From Flavobacteriia bacterium (GTDB lineage Bacteria; Bacteroidota; Bacteroidia; Flavobacteriales; Schleiferiaceae): a stretch of 64,000 nucleotides of DNA. The translations under genes and the position numbers were made by a program. The stretch is from contig JABXHW010000048.1 of the NCBI GenBank assembly GCA_013373425.1, forward strand, positions 1-64,000, written 5' to 3'. The notes below the pieces were generated by a model. It worked only from the letters and a program-made list of their open reading frames with translations. It was not told the origin of the DNA and ran no database searches. Shown piece after piece: positions 16,708 through 25,316 of the stretch. Position 1 is the stretch's first letter, and the number at the start of each line of letters is the position of its first letter.

Positions 16708-19308
16708 TCAAAGATAAGCTTTAGCCGCCTCGAAAGCAGCATTAATTCCATTGACATCCTTACCCCCGGCAGTAGCGAAGAATGGTGCTCCTCCACCTCC
16801 ACCTTTTACGTGCTTGGCAAGCTCACGAATAATGTTGCCCGCGTTGAGTCCTTTGCCCTTCACAAGGTCGTCAGACACCAAAAGATGCAATTGAACTTTT
16901 CCATCACCCTCAGTAGCCAGGATCATGAACAAGTCTTTATGTTGCTGACGAAGTTGGAAGGCTAAATCCTTTACGGAACCAGCATCTAAATCCACCTTCT
17001 CGGCAATAAACTTCACTCCATTTATTTCCTCTGCTTTCTGGATAATCTCTCCTTTTAGGTTACCCGCCTTATCTCTCAATAGCTGCTCAACTTCTTTCTT
17101 AAGCTCCGCATTCTCTTTGATAAGTGCTTTTGTAGCAGTTACAGGGTCTGATGCTTTCAACTCAGACTGAATCTCATGCAGACGGTCAAGTTGACCGCGA
17201 ACCCAAGCATCAGCGGCACCAGCAGTAAGTGCCTCAACTCGTCGAACACCAGAGGCAACAGCACCTTCTGAAACAATCTTAAAAAAGCCAATCTGTCCGG
17301 TAGAAGCTACGTGTGTGCCTCCGCATAGTTCGATGCTAGATCCGAACTTGATGGCGCGAACGGTATCTCCGTACTTCTCTCCAAACAGGGCCATCGCGCC
17401 CATTTCCTTCGCATCTTCCATGGCGATATTGCGAAATTCTTCAAGCGGCAAGTTCTGGCGAACCCGCGCGTTCACGAGGTCTTCTACGTGACGAACTTCA
17501 GCCTCGCTTACCTTCTGGAAATGTGAAAAGTCGAAACGCAAGTGCTTCTCATTTACCAAGCTACCCTTTTGTTCCACGTGCTCACCCAACACTTCGCGAA
17601 GGGCTTCATGGAGTAAGTGTGTTGCAGAGTGATTGTTTGCAGTGAGTCGTCTTCTCTCCTCTTCAACTTCTGCCTTAAAAGTGGCTTCAATCTGCTCAGG
17701 CAGGTTGTCCACATAGTGGAGAATCATGCCTGTCTCTTTCTTAGTATCCCAGACACGAACGCTGTCCTCACCTGAACGGAGTATCCCCTTGTCACCAACC
17801 TGTCCACCACCTTCCGGATAGAACGGCGTGTGATCCAATACAATTTGATAGAACTTCTTTTTAGGCGTCACTACCTCTCTGTATTTGGCAATATGCACTG
17901 TCGAGTCGAGTCGATCGTACCCGATAAACTCATCGCGAGCATCTTCCTTAACAACCACCCAATCATCGGTACTCATCTTGGTTGCAGCTCTCGAACGGTC
18001 CTTTTGCTTCTTCATTTCGGCATCAAAACCGGATTGATCTATGTCCATCCCCTTTTCTCTCAAAATGAGTGAAGTGAGGTCAACTGGGAAACCGAATGTA
18101 TCGTATAGTTCAAACGCCTTCGCCCCATCTACCACTTTAGAGTCGGAGCTAGCGATGATATCATCCAATCGTTTCAACCCTTGCTCTAGCGTTCTCAAGA
18201 AAGAAGTTTCCTCCTCTTGAATTACACTTTCAACAAGGCCTTTCTGTGAATTGATTTCTGGGAAGAAAGGTCCCATTTCTCTGCTGAGCACCTCAACCAG
18301 TTCGTACATGAATGGCTCCTTCAAGTCTAACACGGAGTAAGCGTATCGCGTAGCTCGACGAAGAATTCGACGAATGACATATCCCGCGCCGTTGTTTGAA
18401 GGGAGTTGTCCATCAGCAATAGCAAATGCAATTGCTCTGATATGGTCGGCAATCACACGCATCGCAATCAGCGTGCGCTCATCTTCCGACTTACTCTTAC
18501 TAGAGAGTTGCTCAATCTTTTGGATTAGTGGAGTGAATACATCTGTGTCGTAGTTTGAGCGTACTCCTTGAATCACCATGCAAAGACGCTCAAAGCCCAT
18601 CCCTGTATCCACGTGTTTCGCTGGCAAGTTCTCCAACGAACCGTCCGCCTTGCGATTAAACTCCATGAATACGAGGTTCCAGATTTCAACCACCTCAGGA
18701 TGATCGGCATTTACTAATGACTTGCCATCCACTCTATCTCTTTCCTCCTGTGGACGTAGGTCGAAGTGGATCTCCGAAGCAGGGCCACACGGACCCTGAT
18801 CTCCCATTTCCCAGAAGTTATCTTTCTTATTACCGTAAAGGATTCTATCGTCGGAAACCCATTTCTGCCAGAACTTCTTGGCATCGGTATCCTCTTCCAA
18901 GTTCTCAGAATCATCCCCTTCAAAAACCGTGATGTAAAGACGGTCCTTATCGAGTTTGAATACTTCAGTTAAAAGTTCCCATGCCCATGCAATAGCTTCT
19001 TCTTTAAAGTAGTCTCCAAAGCTCCAGTTGCCCAGCATTTCGAACATGGTATGGTGGTAGGTATCATGTCCTACTTCCTCCAAGTCATTGTGTTTACCCG
19101 AAACACGAAGACACTTTTGCGAGTCGGCTACACGGGCCGATATTGGCTCTGCGTTTCCGAGGAATGCATCTTTAAATTGATTCATTCCCGCGTTGGTGAA
19201 AAGCAACGTTGGATCGTTCTTTACCACGATGGGTGCAGATGGTACAATCTCATGTCCTTTCGACTTAAAAAAGTCGATGTAGGTCTGTCGGATTTCTTTA
19301 GCTGTCAA
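16708..19308 (-). CDS. alaS: Alanine--tRNA ligase
   Basis: An 866-residue alanyl-tRNA synthetase with all domains: class II catalytic core from the N-terminus (IRQTYIDFFKSKGHEIVPSAP, TLLFTNAGMNQFKD), the editing domain with the HxxxH zinc motif SATHLLHEAL near residue 560 and the CGGTHV motif near 661, and a C-terminal domain ending in KGGGGGAPFFATAGGKD. It charges tRNA-Ala and clears Ser/Gly mischarging. Full length for the family. It is divergent from the M23 peptidase gene. Confidence 0.97.
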   Translation of the reverse strand: MTAKEIRQTYIDFFKSKGHEIVPSAPIVVKNDPTLLFTNAGMNQFKDAFLGNAEPISARVADSQKCLRVSGKHNDLEEVGHDTYHHTMFEMLGNWSFGDYFKEEAIAWAWELLTEVFKLDKDRLYITVFEGDDSENLEEDTDAKKFWQKWVSDDRILYGNKKDNFWEMGDQGPCGPASEIHFDLRPQEERDRVDGKSLVNADHPEVVEIWNLVFMEFNRKADGSLENLPAKHVDTGMGFERLCMVIQGVRSNYDTDVFTPLIQKIEQLSSKSKSEDERTLIAMRVIADHIRAIAFAIADGQLPSNNGAGYVIRRILRRATRYAYSVLDLKEPFMYELVEVLSREMGPFFPEINSQKGLVESVIQEEETSFLRTLEQGLKRLDDIIASSDSKVVDGAKAFELYDTFGFPVDLTSLILREKGMDIDQSGFDAEMKKQKDRSRAATKMSTDDWVVVKEDARDEFIGYDRLDSTVHIAKYREVVTPKKKFYQIVLDHTPFYPEGGGQVGDKGILRSGEDSVRVWDTKKETGMILHYVDNLPEQIEATFKAEVEEERRRLTANNHSATHLLHEALREVLGEHVEQKGSLVNEKHLRFDFSHFQKVSEAEVRHVEDLVNARVRQNLPLEEFRNIAMEDAKEMGAMALFGEKYGDTVRAIKFGSSIELCGGTHVASTGQIGFFKIVSEGAVASGVRRVEALTAGAADAWVRGQLDRLHEIQSELKASDPVTATKALIKENAELKKEVEQLLRDKAGNLKGEIIQKAEEINGVKFIAEKVDLDAGSVKDLAFQLRQQHKDLFMILATEGDGKVQLHLLVSDDLVKGKGLNAGNIIRELAKHVKGGGGGAPFFATAGGKDVNGINAAFEAAKAYL

Positions 19309-19361
19309 TGGGCCAGACTTGAAAAGTGATAATTCTCGTTTAACGCCTGCTCAGAATTGAA

Positions 19362-19369
19362 TAACTTTG
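19362..19369 (+). promoter_or_regulatory. Promoter of the M23 peptidase gene (-7 element)
   Basis: TAACTTTG matches TAnnTTTG and lies 60 bases before the ATG at 19429. The -33 site is a TTT rather than TTG. Its position argues against an in-frame start at 19357, which would be upstream of the transcription start. Confidence 0.5.
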
Positions 19370-19428
19370 TTCGAGTCACAATTCCACGCGAGGCAAATCT
19401 CGCAGCAAAAATAGGAAAAGGAAAGCCC

Positions 19429-20403
19429 ATGGCGAAGGTTAAGTATTTTTACGATCCAAGAACGCTTTCATATCGCAAAATCGAGCGTACATGGAAGGAT
19501 CGTCTGAGAAATACTGGCGCTTTTATTCTCGCAGCCATGCTCCTGGGTTTTATCTTCTTCATCGTTGCCGACAATATCATTGATTCGCCCAAAGAACGCC
19601 GGCTAAAGCGTGAATTGGCGAACATGGAACTCCAATATGAATTGATGAATAATCGCCTCAACCTGATGGCTCAGGTTCAAGACGAACTCGTGGAAAGAGA
19701 CAATCAAATCTTCAGAGTGGTCTTCGAAGCAGAGCCCATTCCCGACGAGGTGAGAAATTCAGGCTTTGGAGGCGCCAACCGATTCGATTACCTAGATGGA
19801 TTCATGTACACCGATGTCATGAAACGGACTGCGGAGCAATTGGAATCTCTTCATAAGCAGATTGTAATTCAAAGCATCTCTTATGAAGAGTTGGTAGAGC
19901 TGGCTCAGAATAAAGAAGAACTTTTGGCTTCTATTCCTGCGATTCAACCGGTATCAAACACCGACTTGAGAAGAATCGCCTCTGGTTTTGGATACCGAAT
20001 TCACCCTATCTACAAAGTGAGGAAGCTTCACGCTGGCCTCGATTTCTCAGCACCCACCGGCACTCCAATCTACGCTACTGGCGATGGAGTGGTCTCTGTC
20101 GCTCAATCTAGAAACGGACGTGGATACGGACGTTATGTCCAGATCGATCACGGCTTCGGCTATGAAACACTTTACGGTCACATGAGCCGTGTAGCAGTGC
20201 GTCGTGGACAACAAGTGAAGCGTGGGGAAATCATCGGATATGTGGGGAACTCAGGTAGTTCTACAGCTCCACACTTGCACTACGAAGTGATTCGCAATGG
20301 ATCTAAAATCAATCCGATTAACTTCTTCTACAACGACCTGACTCCAGAAGAATACGATCGTCTGATTGAAATCAGCTCGCAGAGTAATCAGTCGTTCGAC
20401 TAA
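19429..20403 (+). CDS. M23 family metallopeptidase (LytM domain), membrane-anchored
   Basis: A 324-residue protein with an N-terminal cytoplasmic tail and one transmembrane helix (about 30-48). A coiled-coil-like stretch (52-100) follows, then a C-terminal LytM/M23 domain. Zinc ligands appear as His201 and Asp205 (HAGLDFSAPTG) and His284 (PHLHYEV), with GHMS at 250-253. It would hydrolyse or regulate hydrolysis of peptidoglycan cross-links in the periplasm. The ATG at 19429 was preferred because a promoter element precedes it. Divergent from alaS, an arrangement common in Flavobacteriia, where MerR and LemA genes usually follow directly; here they are displaced by three genes. Confidence 0.9.
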   Translation: MAKVKYFYDPRTLSYRKIERTWKDRLRNTGAFILAAMLLGFIFFIVADNIIDSPKERRLKRELANMELQYELMNNRLNLMAQVQDELVERDNQIFRVVFEAEPIPDEVRNSGFGGANRFDYLDGFMYTDVMKRTAEQLESLHKQIVIQSISYEELVELAQNKEELLASIPAIQPVSNTDLRRIASGFGYRIHPIYKVRKLHAGLDFSAPTGTPIYATGDGVVSVAQSRNGRGYGRYVQIDHGFGYETLYGHMSRVAVRRGQQVKRGEIIGYVGNSGSSTAPHLHYEVIRNGSKINPINFFYNDLTPEEYDRLIEISSQSNQSFD

Positions 20404-21237
20404 TCACCTCACCCTTAAATTCTGGCCAATCCGGATTACATCCGTGGAACGAATTCCATTTAATCGACAAATGGCATTCACACTGGTGTGATATCGTCTA
20501 GCCAAGGCTGAAAGCGTTTCACCTGAACGCACTCGGTGGTAACGGCGTGCTCTCATCTCCTTGAGATACTTGAAAGTGGTCTCCACCGACATATCGGTTT
20601 CAAGCGATTTCAATTCACCGGTTTCGAAGTCGATCACTTCTTCAGGATCAATAGCATTTCCTAGATAACGAACTTCAAAGTGAAGGTGTGGACCTGTTGA
20701 ACGTCCCGTCGAGCCGCCCAATCCAATCGGAGTTCCGGCGCGCACATATTCGTTGGTATCAACTAGAAAACGACTCAAGTGAGCGTAATAGGTTTCAACA
20801 CCGTTGTAGTGACGCATCACGACTAGATTGCCATACCCACCATAGTTATAGCGTGCGTAACGAATCTTGCCATCGAATGCCGCATAAACAGTATCGCCGC
20901 GGTCGAGTTTCAAATCGACACCGTAGTGATAGCGCGACCTTCTCCACCCGAAGTGACTTCTCACTTCACCATTAAATGGCATGTGGAAATGTGGGTGACG
21001 AGAATCTACCCAACGCATGTGGATAGTGTCAGTGGTTTCAGATAGATCTATAGAATCGAGGTGAACATTGTTGTTGTCCCAGCCCCATGAAAATACTTCA
21101 AGTTCGATGAAATCAGGTGCTGCAGATGGCACAGCCATCCTAGCAATCTGATTCGGGGTCAGCTCAGCGAGTTGACGATTTTGCGCCATCGTGCTGATGC
21201 CAGTGGCGAGTGTCAGGAAAAGAAAAAGGTTTTTCAA
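20404..21237 (-). CDS. M23 family metallopeptidase with C-terminal LysM domain
   Basis: About 277 residues from a TTG start, with signal peptide LKNLFLFLTLATGISTMAQ. The M23 domain has His104 and Asp108 (HYGVDLKLDR) and His186 (HLHFEV). A LysM peptidoglycan-binding module fills the C-terminus (about 233-277). Likely a secreted or outer-membrane-facing endopeptidase. TTG at 21237 was chosen because it begins a proper signal peptide and a near-consensus -7 element lies just upstream; an ATG at 21288 gives a 294-residue form with a 17-residue extension. Its stop abuts the stop of the other M23 gene with no intervening base. Confidence 0.85.
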   Translation of the reverse strand: MKNLFLFLTLATGISTMAQNRQLAELTPNQIARMAVPSAAPDFIELEVFSWGWDNNNVHLDSIDLSETTDTIHMRWVDSRHPHFHMPFNGEVRSHFGWRRSRYHYGVDLKLDRGDTVYAAFDGKIRYARYNYGGYGNLVVMRHYNGVETYYAHLSRFLVDTNEYVRAGTPIGLGGSTGRSTGPHLHFEVRYLGNAIDPEEVIDFETGELKSLETDMSVETTFKYLKEMRARRYHRVRSGETLSALARRYHTSVNAICRLNGIRSTDVIRIGQNLRVR

Positions 21238-21375
21238 GACTATGTCAGTTAAATTTGTGGGCAAATATCGCACATTCAAGTTCATCACGAACAGGGTGTG
21301 TAGCCAATGAAAAGTTAATTTCGTTTTACGGAACTTCCTGTAAGCGAGTTCTTTCGGATTAGTATTACAACAGAT

Positions 21376-23034
21376 ATGAGAAGTATAACTCGGTCGATTT
21401 GGTTTTGGTGTCTCCTAGGAGCACTTTTCTTCATTCCCTTCCTGGGTGGGCTGCACCTCTTCGACTGGGATGAGATCAACTTTGCGGAGATTGCTAGAGA
21501 GATGGTGGTTTCCGGAGATTGGCTGAAAATGCAAATCAATTATGAGGTCTTCACAGAAAAGCCACCGCTCTTCTTCTGGCTTCAAGCCGCAAGTATGTCG
21601 ATTTTTGGCGTGGGAGATTTCGCCGCACGTCTTCCGAATGCCATTCTTGGGGCGATTGTACTCCCTTATCTCTTCTGGCTAGGGAAAAAATTACTCGATG
21701 CGCGATTTGGATTCCTTTGGGCGCTGAGCTGGTTCGGGAGCATTCTTCCCTTCATCTATTTCAAGAGTGGCTTGATTGACCCGCTTTTCAACTTCTTCAT
21801 CTTCAATGGCATTTTCTTCTTGATTCTAGCGCATTGGAAGGAAGGGGGTATTCGTTCCTCATTCCGCATAAGCAAACTGAGCGCACTTCTCTTGGGTGGA
21901 GCTTTCATTGGTTTGGGAATTCTCACCAAAGGCCCTGTGGCCTATCTCTTGGTCTTCTTGACATTCGGGGTCATGACCGTCATTGGTCGCTTTTCATTCC
22001 CAGTCAAAGTGATCAACTTCATTAAGTTTTCATTGAGCGCGCTTGGTGTATTCACACTCTGGTTTGCTGTCGATTTGATCATCCGTGGACCTGAGTTCAT
22101 CATTGAGTTCACCATTCGTCAATGGGAGTTGTTGACGACAGGAGACGCTGGACATAGCGGATTCTTGGGGTATCACGTCGTCGTACTTCTCTTCGGATGC
22201 TTCCCGGCTAGTTTATTTGCGATTCCATCATTACGCCATCTCATGGGATTACAACCTCATATTGCAAGCATGAGGACATGGATGAGTGTTCTGTTCTGGG
22301 TGGTCTTAATTCTGTTTAGCCTGGTAGGCACCAAAATCATCCACTACAGCTCAATGGCATACTATCCATTGACTTTCCTGTCCGCCCTCACACTATGGCA
22401 ATGGTTGGAAAAGAAACGCACGGTAAAATTTTCTTCAAGTGCCGCTTTGATTGTAGGTGTTTTGGTGATTTTGATTTCCGCTGCTCTCCCTTACATCGGA
22501 ATGCATCCTGAGATGATAACACCTCTCCTTCAAGCTGACCCATTTGCGGCTGCCAACATGGAGGCAGAAGTGCCATGGTCGGGCTGGGACTTTATCCCAG
22601 CCATCTGGATGCTTGTTATCCTCGCGGGATTCTGGTACTTCAAGAAACGAAGCAGAGAAAAGTCACTTGGAATTCTGTTCGGCGGTACGGGAATTTGGGT
22701 GATGTTGGGATTGATTTTCTTCAGTGGTAAGATTGAAAGAATATCTCAGCGCGCTTCGGTATCCTTTTTCGAGGAACAACAAGGCCAGAAGGTTTACGTG
22801 ACCACTTTTGGTTATAAATCTTACGTACCCTGGTACTATTCGAGGATTGAACCTCATCAAAACGACTCGGCTATTTACAAATCATGGCTGCTGCACGGAC
22901 ACAACGATTTACCGGTCAAGATTGCGGTAAAAGTGACCAAGGTGGAACAGTTCGAGAAAGAGGTTCCCGACGCCGTACTTTTGTATGAAGAAAACGGTTT
23001 CTACTTCTATGAACGGCCAGCGTTCAGCAAATAA
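21376..23034 (+). CDS. Glycosyltransferase family 39-type membrane protein (ArnT/PMT-like)
   Basis: A 552-residue polytopic membrane protein. Near the N-terminus it has the GT-C acidic motif DWDEINFAEIARE (Asp/Glu at 32-33) and the EKPPLFFWLQA motif typical of ArnT-like enzymes, followed by about ten hydrophobic segments and a soluble C-terminal region. GT39/ArnT enzymes transfer a sugar from a polyprenyl-phosphate carrier to lipid A, protein or glycan on the periplasmic side; the acceptor here is unknown. The convergent GT2 gene, which resembles dolichol-phosphate-sugar synthases, could make its lipid-sugar donor. The two 3' ends overlap by 28 bases. Confidence 0.88.
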   Translation: MRSITRSIWFWCLLGALFFIPFLGGLHLFDWDEINFAEIAREMVVSGDWLKMQINYEVFTEKPPLFFWLQAASMSIFGVGDFAARLPNAILGAIVLPYLFWLGKKLLDARFGFLWALSWFGSILPFIYFKSGLIDPLFNFFIFNGIFFLILAHWKEGGIRSSFRISKLSALLLGGAFIGLGILTKGPVAYLLVFLTFGVMTVIGRFSFPVKVINFIKFSLSALGVFTLWFAVDLIIRGPEFIIEFTIRQWELLTTGDAGHSGFLGYHVVVLLFGCFPASLFAIPSLRHLMGLQPHIASMRTWMSVLFWVVLILFSLVGTKIIHYSSMAYYPLTFLSALTLWQWLEKKRTVKFSSSAALIVGVLVILISAALPYIGMHPEMITPLLQADPFAAANMEAEVPWSGWDFIPAIWMLVILAGFWYFKKRSREKSLGILFGGTGIWVMLGLIFFSGKIERISQRASVSFFEEQQGQKVYVTTFGYKSYVPWYYSRIEPHQNDSAIYKSWLLHGHNDLPVKIAVKVTKVEQFEKEVPDAVLLYEENGFYFYERPAFSK

Positions 23035-23762
23035 GCAGGCTTGATAAGGCCCCATTTCGCAAAGCGGTACTGCAGACTCACTTTGAGTACACCAAGACCA
23101 TAAATAGAGCTACGTTTTAAGTTGATGCTGCTCGCTTCGGCGAAGTACTTCGTCGGACAAGTAATCTCTGCAATTTCAAACCCTTTATAAAAGATCTGGG
23201 CAAGCATCTGATTGTCGAACACAAAGTCGTCGCTATTCACATTGTAATCAACCGCTTGCAAGACTTCTTTCGAGAAGGCACGGTAACCCGTGTGATACTC
23301 TGAGAGCTTTTGTCCCATGAGGATATTTTGGAACAAAGTGAGGATGCGGTTCGCTACATATTTGTACCAAGGCATGCCTCCGCGAAGCGCTCCTTTGCCT
23401 AGGATCCGAGATCCGAGAACGACAGGGTATACGTCATTCGCGATAAGGAAGGCCATACTTTGAATCAACTGAGGAGTGTACTGGTAGTCGGGGTGAAGCA
23501 TGACGACAATATCACCTCCAATTTCTACCGCTTTGTTGTAGCATGACTTCTGGTTGCCGCCGTATCCTTTGTTCTGCTCATGAGAGATGATATGCTGGAT
23601 GCCGAGCTTCTTCCCAACCTCAACGGTATCGTCTGAACTCTTATCATCTACAAGAACAACATCATCCACAATATCGAATGGAATTTCGTTGTACGTTCTC
23701 TCCAATGTCTTGGCAGCGTTGTACGCTGGAAGCACGATGACTACCTTCTTATCCTTAATCAT
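23007..23762 (-). CDS. Glycosyltransferase family 2 (polyprenyl-phosphate sugar transferase-like)
   Basis: A 251-residue GT-A enzyme. It has VVIVLPAYNAAKTL at the N-terminus, the nucleotide-sugar site VVLVDDKSSDDT (36-46), a metal-binding VMLHPDYQY motif, and GYRAFSKEVL near the acceptor site. No membrane helices, so it is a cytosolic peripheral enzyme of the DPM1/undecaprenyl-phosphate mannosyltransferase type. It probably makes a polyprenyl-phosphate sugar that the neighbouring GT39 could use. A TACTTTTG motif at 23774-23767 lies only 5 bases before the ATG, which, if used, would give a nearly leaderless mRNA. Confidence 0.9.
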   Translation of the reverse strand: MIKDKKVVIVLPAYNAAKTLERTYNEIPFDIVDDVVLVDDKSSDDTVEVGKKLGIQHIISHEQNKGYGGNQKSCYNKAVEIGGDIVVMLHPDYQYTPQLIQSMAFLIANDVYPVVLGSRILGKGALRGGMPWYKYVANRILTLFQNILMGQKLSEYHTGYRAFSKEVLQAVDYNVNSDDFVFDNQMLAQIFYKGFEIAEITCPTKYFAEASSINLKRSSIYGLGVLKVSLQYRFAKWGLIKPAYLLNAGRS

Positions 23763-23955
23763 GGCGCAAAAGTAGGGAATGTAGGAGAAGTGGGGAAGTA
23801 GTTAGTTACGGAAGTATGGAGGTGGGCAGGTGCGCAGGTTGATACGCTAGCACGTTGTTCTTATTTTGTTCTCATAGGGAAAGGATGATACCAATCGAAC
23901 CGCAATGGTCCAGCCCTGGTATTAAGTATTGAGAATCCCGTATCGAATAGTTCTA

Positions 23956-23985
23956 ACCCACACCTACTCCTCTACCCACACCTAC
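23956..23985. repeat. 12-bp direct repeat pair
   Basis: ACCCACACCTAC occurs at 23956-23967 and again at 23974-23985, an 18-base period with a 6-base spacer. It lies just before the GTAC heptamer array in the 340-base gap between the GT2 and MerR genes. No coding potential was seen in this gap. Confidence 0.7.
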
Positions 23986-23998
23986 CCGGTGTATCATC

Positions 23999-24054
23999 GT
24001 ACTCAGTACCCCGTACTCAGTACTAAGTACTCAGTACCCCGTACCCAGTACCTA
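23999..24054. repeat. GTACNNN heptamer array, eight units
   Basis: Eight consecutive 7-base units begin with GTAC: GTACTCA, GTACCCC, GTACTCA, GTACTAA, GTACTCA, GTACCCC, GTACCCA, GTACCTA. It can equally be read as four 14-base units of GTACTCAGTACCCC type. The GTAC anchor is invariant while the last three bases vary. It is intergenic, ending 48 bases upstream of the MerR-family start. Not a CRISPR: units are too short and there are no spacers. See also the octamer array at 32541-32604. Confidence 0.85.
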
Positions 24055-24102
24055 CTACTCATTCTTTTTCCCCATCTTTGAAATACCGATAAAGGCACAA
24101 CC

Positions 24103-24438
24103 ATGCATCTGAAACTTCCCGAGCTCACAAAACGCTATTACACCATTGGTGAGGTAGCTGAAATATTCGACGTGAATACATCTCTCCTGAGATACTGGGA
24201 GAAGGAATTCCCCAATCTTCAGCCTAAGAAAAACAGCAAGGGAAATAGAGCATATACTCCAAAGGACATCGAGCGCATTCATTTGGTATTCCACCTTGTT
24301 AAGGAGCGTGGTTTTACTATCGATGGTGCCCGCAAGAAACTGCGGGAAAATCACGAAGATGTCGCTAAAGAAGCAGAGGTGGTAAGTCGCCTTATGAATG
24401 TTCGTGAAAAGATCATGAACCTGAAACGCGCTTTGTAA
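24103..24438 (+). CDS. MerR family transcriptional regulator
   Basis: A 111-residue protein with a MerR-type winged helix at residues 8-80: YYTIGEVAEIFDVNTSLLRYWEKEFPNL followed by RAYTPKDIERIHLVFHLVKERGFTIDGARKKL. There is no long effector domain and no Cys cluster, so it is not a metal or redox sensor. It belongs to the small MerR type common in Bacteroidota, usually encoded with LemA genes. Its stop overlaps the next ATG (TAATG), so the pair is coupled. Confidence 0.92.
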   Translation: MHLKLPELTKRYYTIGEVAEIFDVNTSLLRYWEKEFPNLQPKKNSKGNRAYTPKDIERIHLVFHLVKERGFTIDGARKKLRENHEDVAKEAEVVSRLMNVREKIMNLKRAL

Positions 24439-24998
24439 TGGCTAGGAAGCTCATGATGGCCACCTTAGTGATTGTCGCAGCGGTAGCCGTGATGTTCGTG
24501 TTTGCATACAATTCGATTCTCGTTGAAGAAGTGAAGCTTCACCAGGAATGGGAGAAGGGATATGAGGCTTATCTAGAAGATGGTGCTCAGTTAGAAGAAA
24601 TCCTTCTACCGCTTCAAGATTCACTTGATTATGAGACCGAAATCGTGAGTGAGGTGTTGACGAGCTGCAATGAATTGAACGACCTGAAGCCGAGCAAGCA
24701 ACAAGATGATTTTTTGGGTGCTATGAACTTTAGACACCAAGTAAAAATTGTCAATAGACATCTTGGAGTCCTTTTAAACACTTCTCCAAAACCCTCAAAT
24801 GAAATGAGCTCTCAAGAAATTGAAACGCTAGAAAGACTTTCATTGAGATTGGAGAAAATCGAATACGAAATGGATGAACACATCGAAGCACGCGACGAGG
24901 CATTAGAATCGATTTCAGGCATGTTGGTTGGAGGCTTCATGGGTAAAGTGACGTCCTCATATTACTATCAATTTATACTCAGTGAACATACAATCTGA
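24438..24998 (+). CDS. LemA-like membrane-anchored protein, divergent
   Basis: A 186-residue protein with one N-terminal membrane helix (about 5-24), then YNSILVEEVKLHQEWEKGYEAYLEDGAQLEEILLPL. This resembles the LemA pattern of a helix followed by YNxL, a Trp and a long helical bundle, but lacks the usual RxDLIPNL motif. The rest is predicted helical and acidic. Position directly after a MerR gene near an alaS-M23 locus is where LemA sits in related genomes, so the call is by context plus weak motif. The usual TPM-domain genes are absent; a GNAT gene follows, overlapping by 17 bases. Could instead be an unrelated membrane-anchored coiled-coil protein. Confidence 0.5.
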   Translation: MARKLMMATLVIVAAVAVMFVFAYNSILVEEVKLHQEWEKGYEAYLEDGAQLEEILLPLQDSLDYETEIVSEVLTSCNELNDLKPSKQQDDFLGAMNFRHQVKIVNRHLGVLLNTSPKPSNEMSSQEIETLERLSLRLEKIEYEMDEHIEARDEALESISGMLVGGFMGKVTSSYYYQFILSEHTI

Positions 24999-25263
24999 AC
25001 ACCACGAAAAAGGCGGACGTTGGTTCGTTGAAAGGGACGGCAAAACGATTGCCGAGATGACCTACCTCAACTCTGGAGAAACGCGGATAATCATCGATCA
25101 TACGGAAGTGGATGAGTCGTTGCGCGGACAAGGTGTTGGATACGATATGGTAAAACTCGCCGTTGAAATGGCACGGGAGAAAGGCATAAAAATCCTTCCT
25201 CTATGTCCATTTGCAAAGAGTGTATTTGATAAAAAGCCAGAATATGCTGACGTTCTATTTTGA
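24982..25263 (+). CDS. GNAT-like N-acetyltransferase (YjdJ/NATD1 type)
   Basis: A 93-residue single-domain acetyltransferase fold. The acetyl-CoA loop is RGQGVG at 48-53, preceded by HTEVDESL and followed by the family-specific CPFAKSVFDKKPEY (75-88). This short form matches the YjdJ/NATD1 family rather than full GNATs. The start is GTG at 24982, inside the end of the LemA-like gene, and suits the family's length. The acyl acceptor is unknown. Confidence 0.85.
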   Translation: MNIQSEHHEKGGRWFVERDGKTIAEMTYLNSGETRIIIDHTEVDESLRGQGVGYDMVKLAVEMAREKGIKILPLCPFAKSVFDKKPEYADVLF

Positions 25264-25316
25264 AGGAAGTCAGCAGGAAAAACGCATATTTGTTAACGAC
25301 AACAATTTTTGAACTG

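Noticed and set aside
23999-24054. Possible CRISPR array
   Set aside because: Units are only 7 or 14 bases, contiguous, without unique spacers, and no cas genes are nearby.
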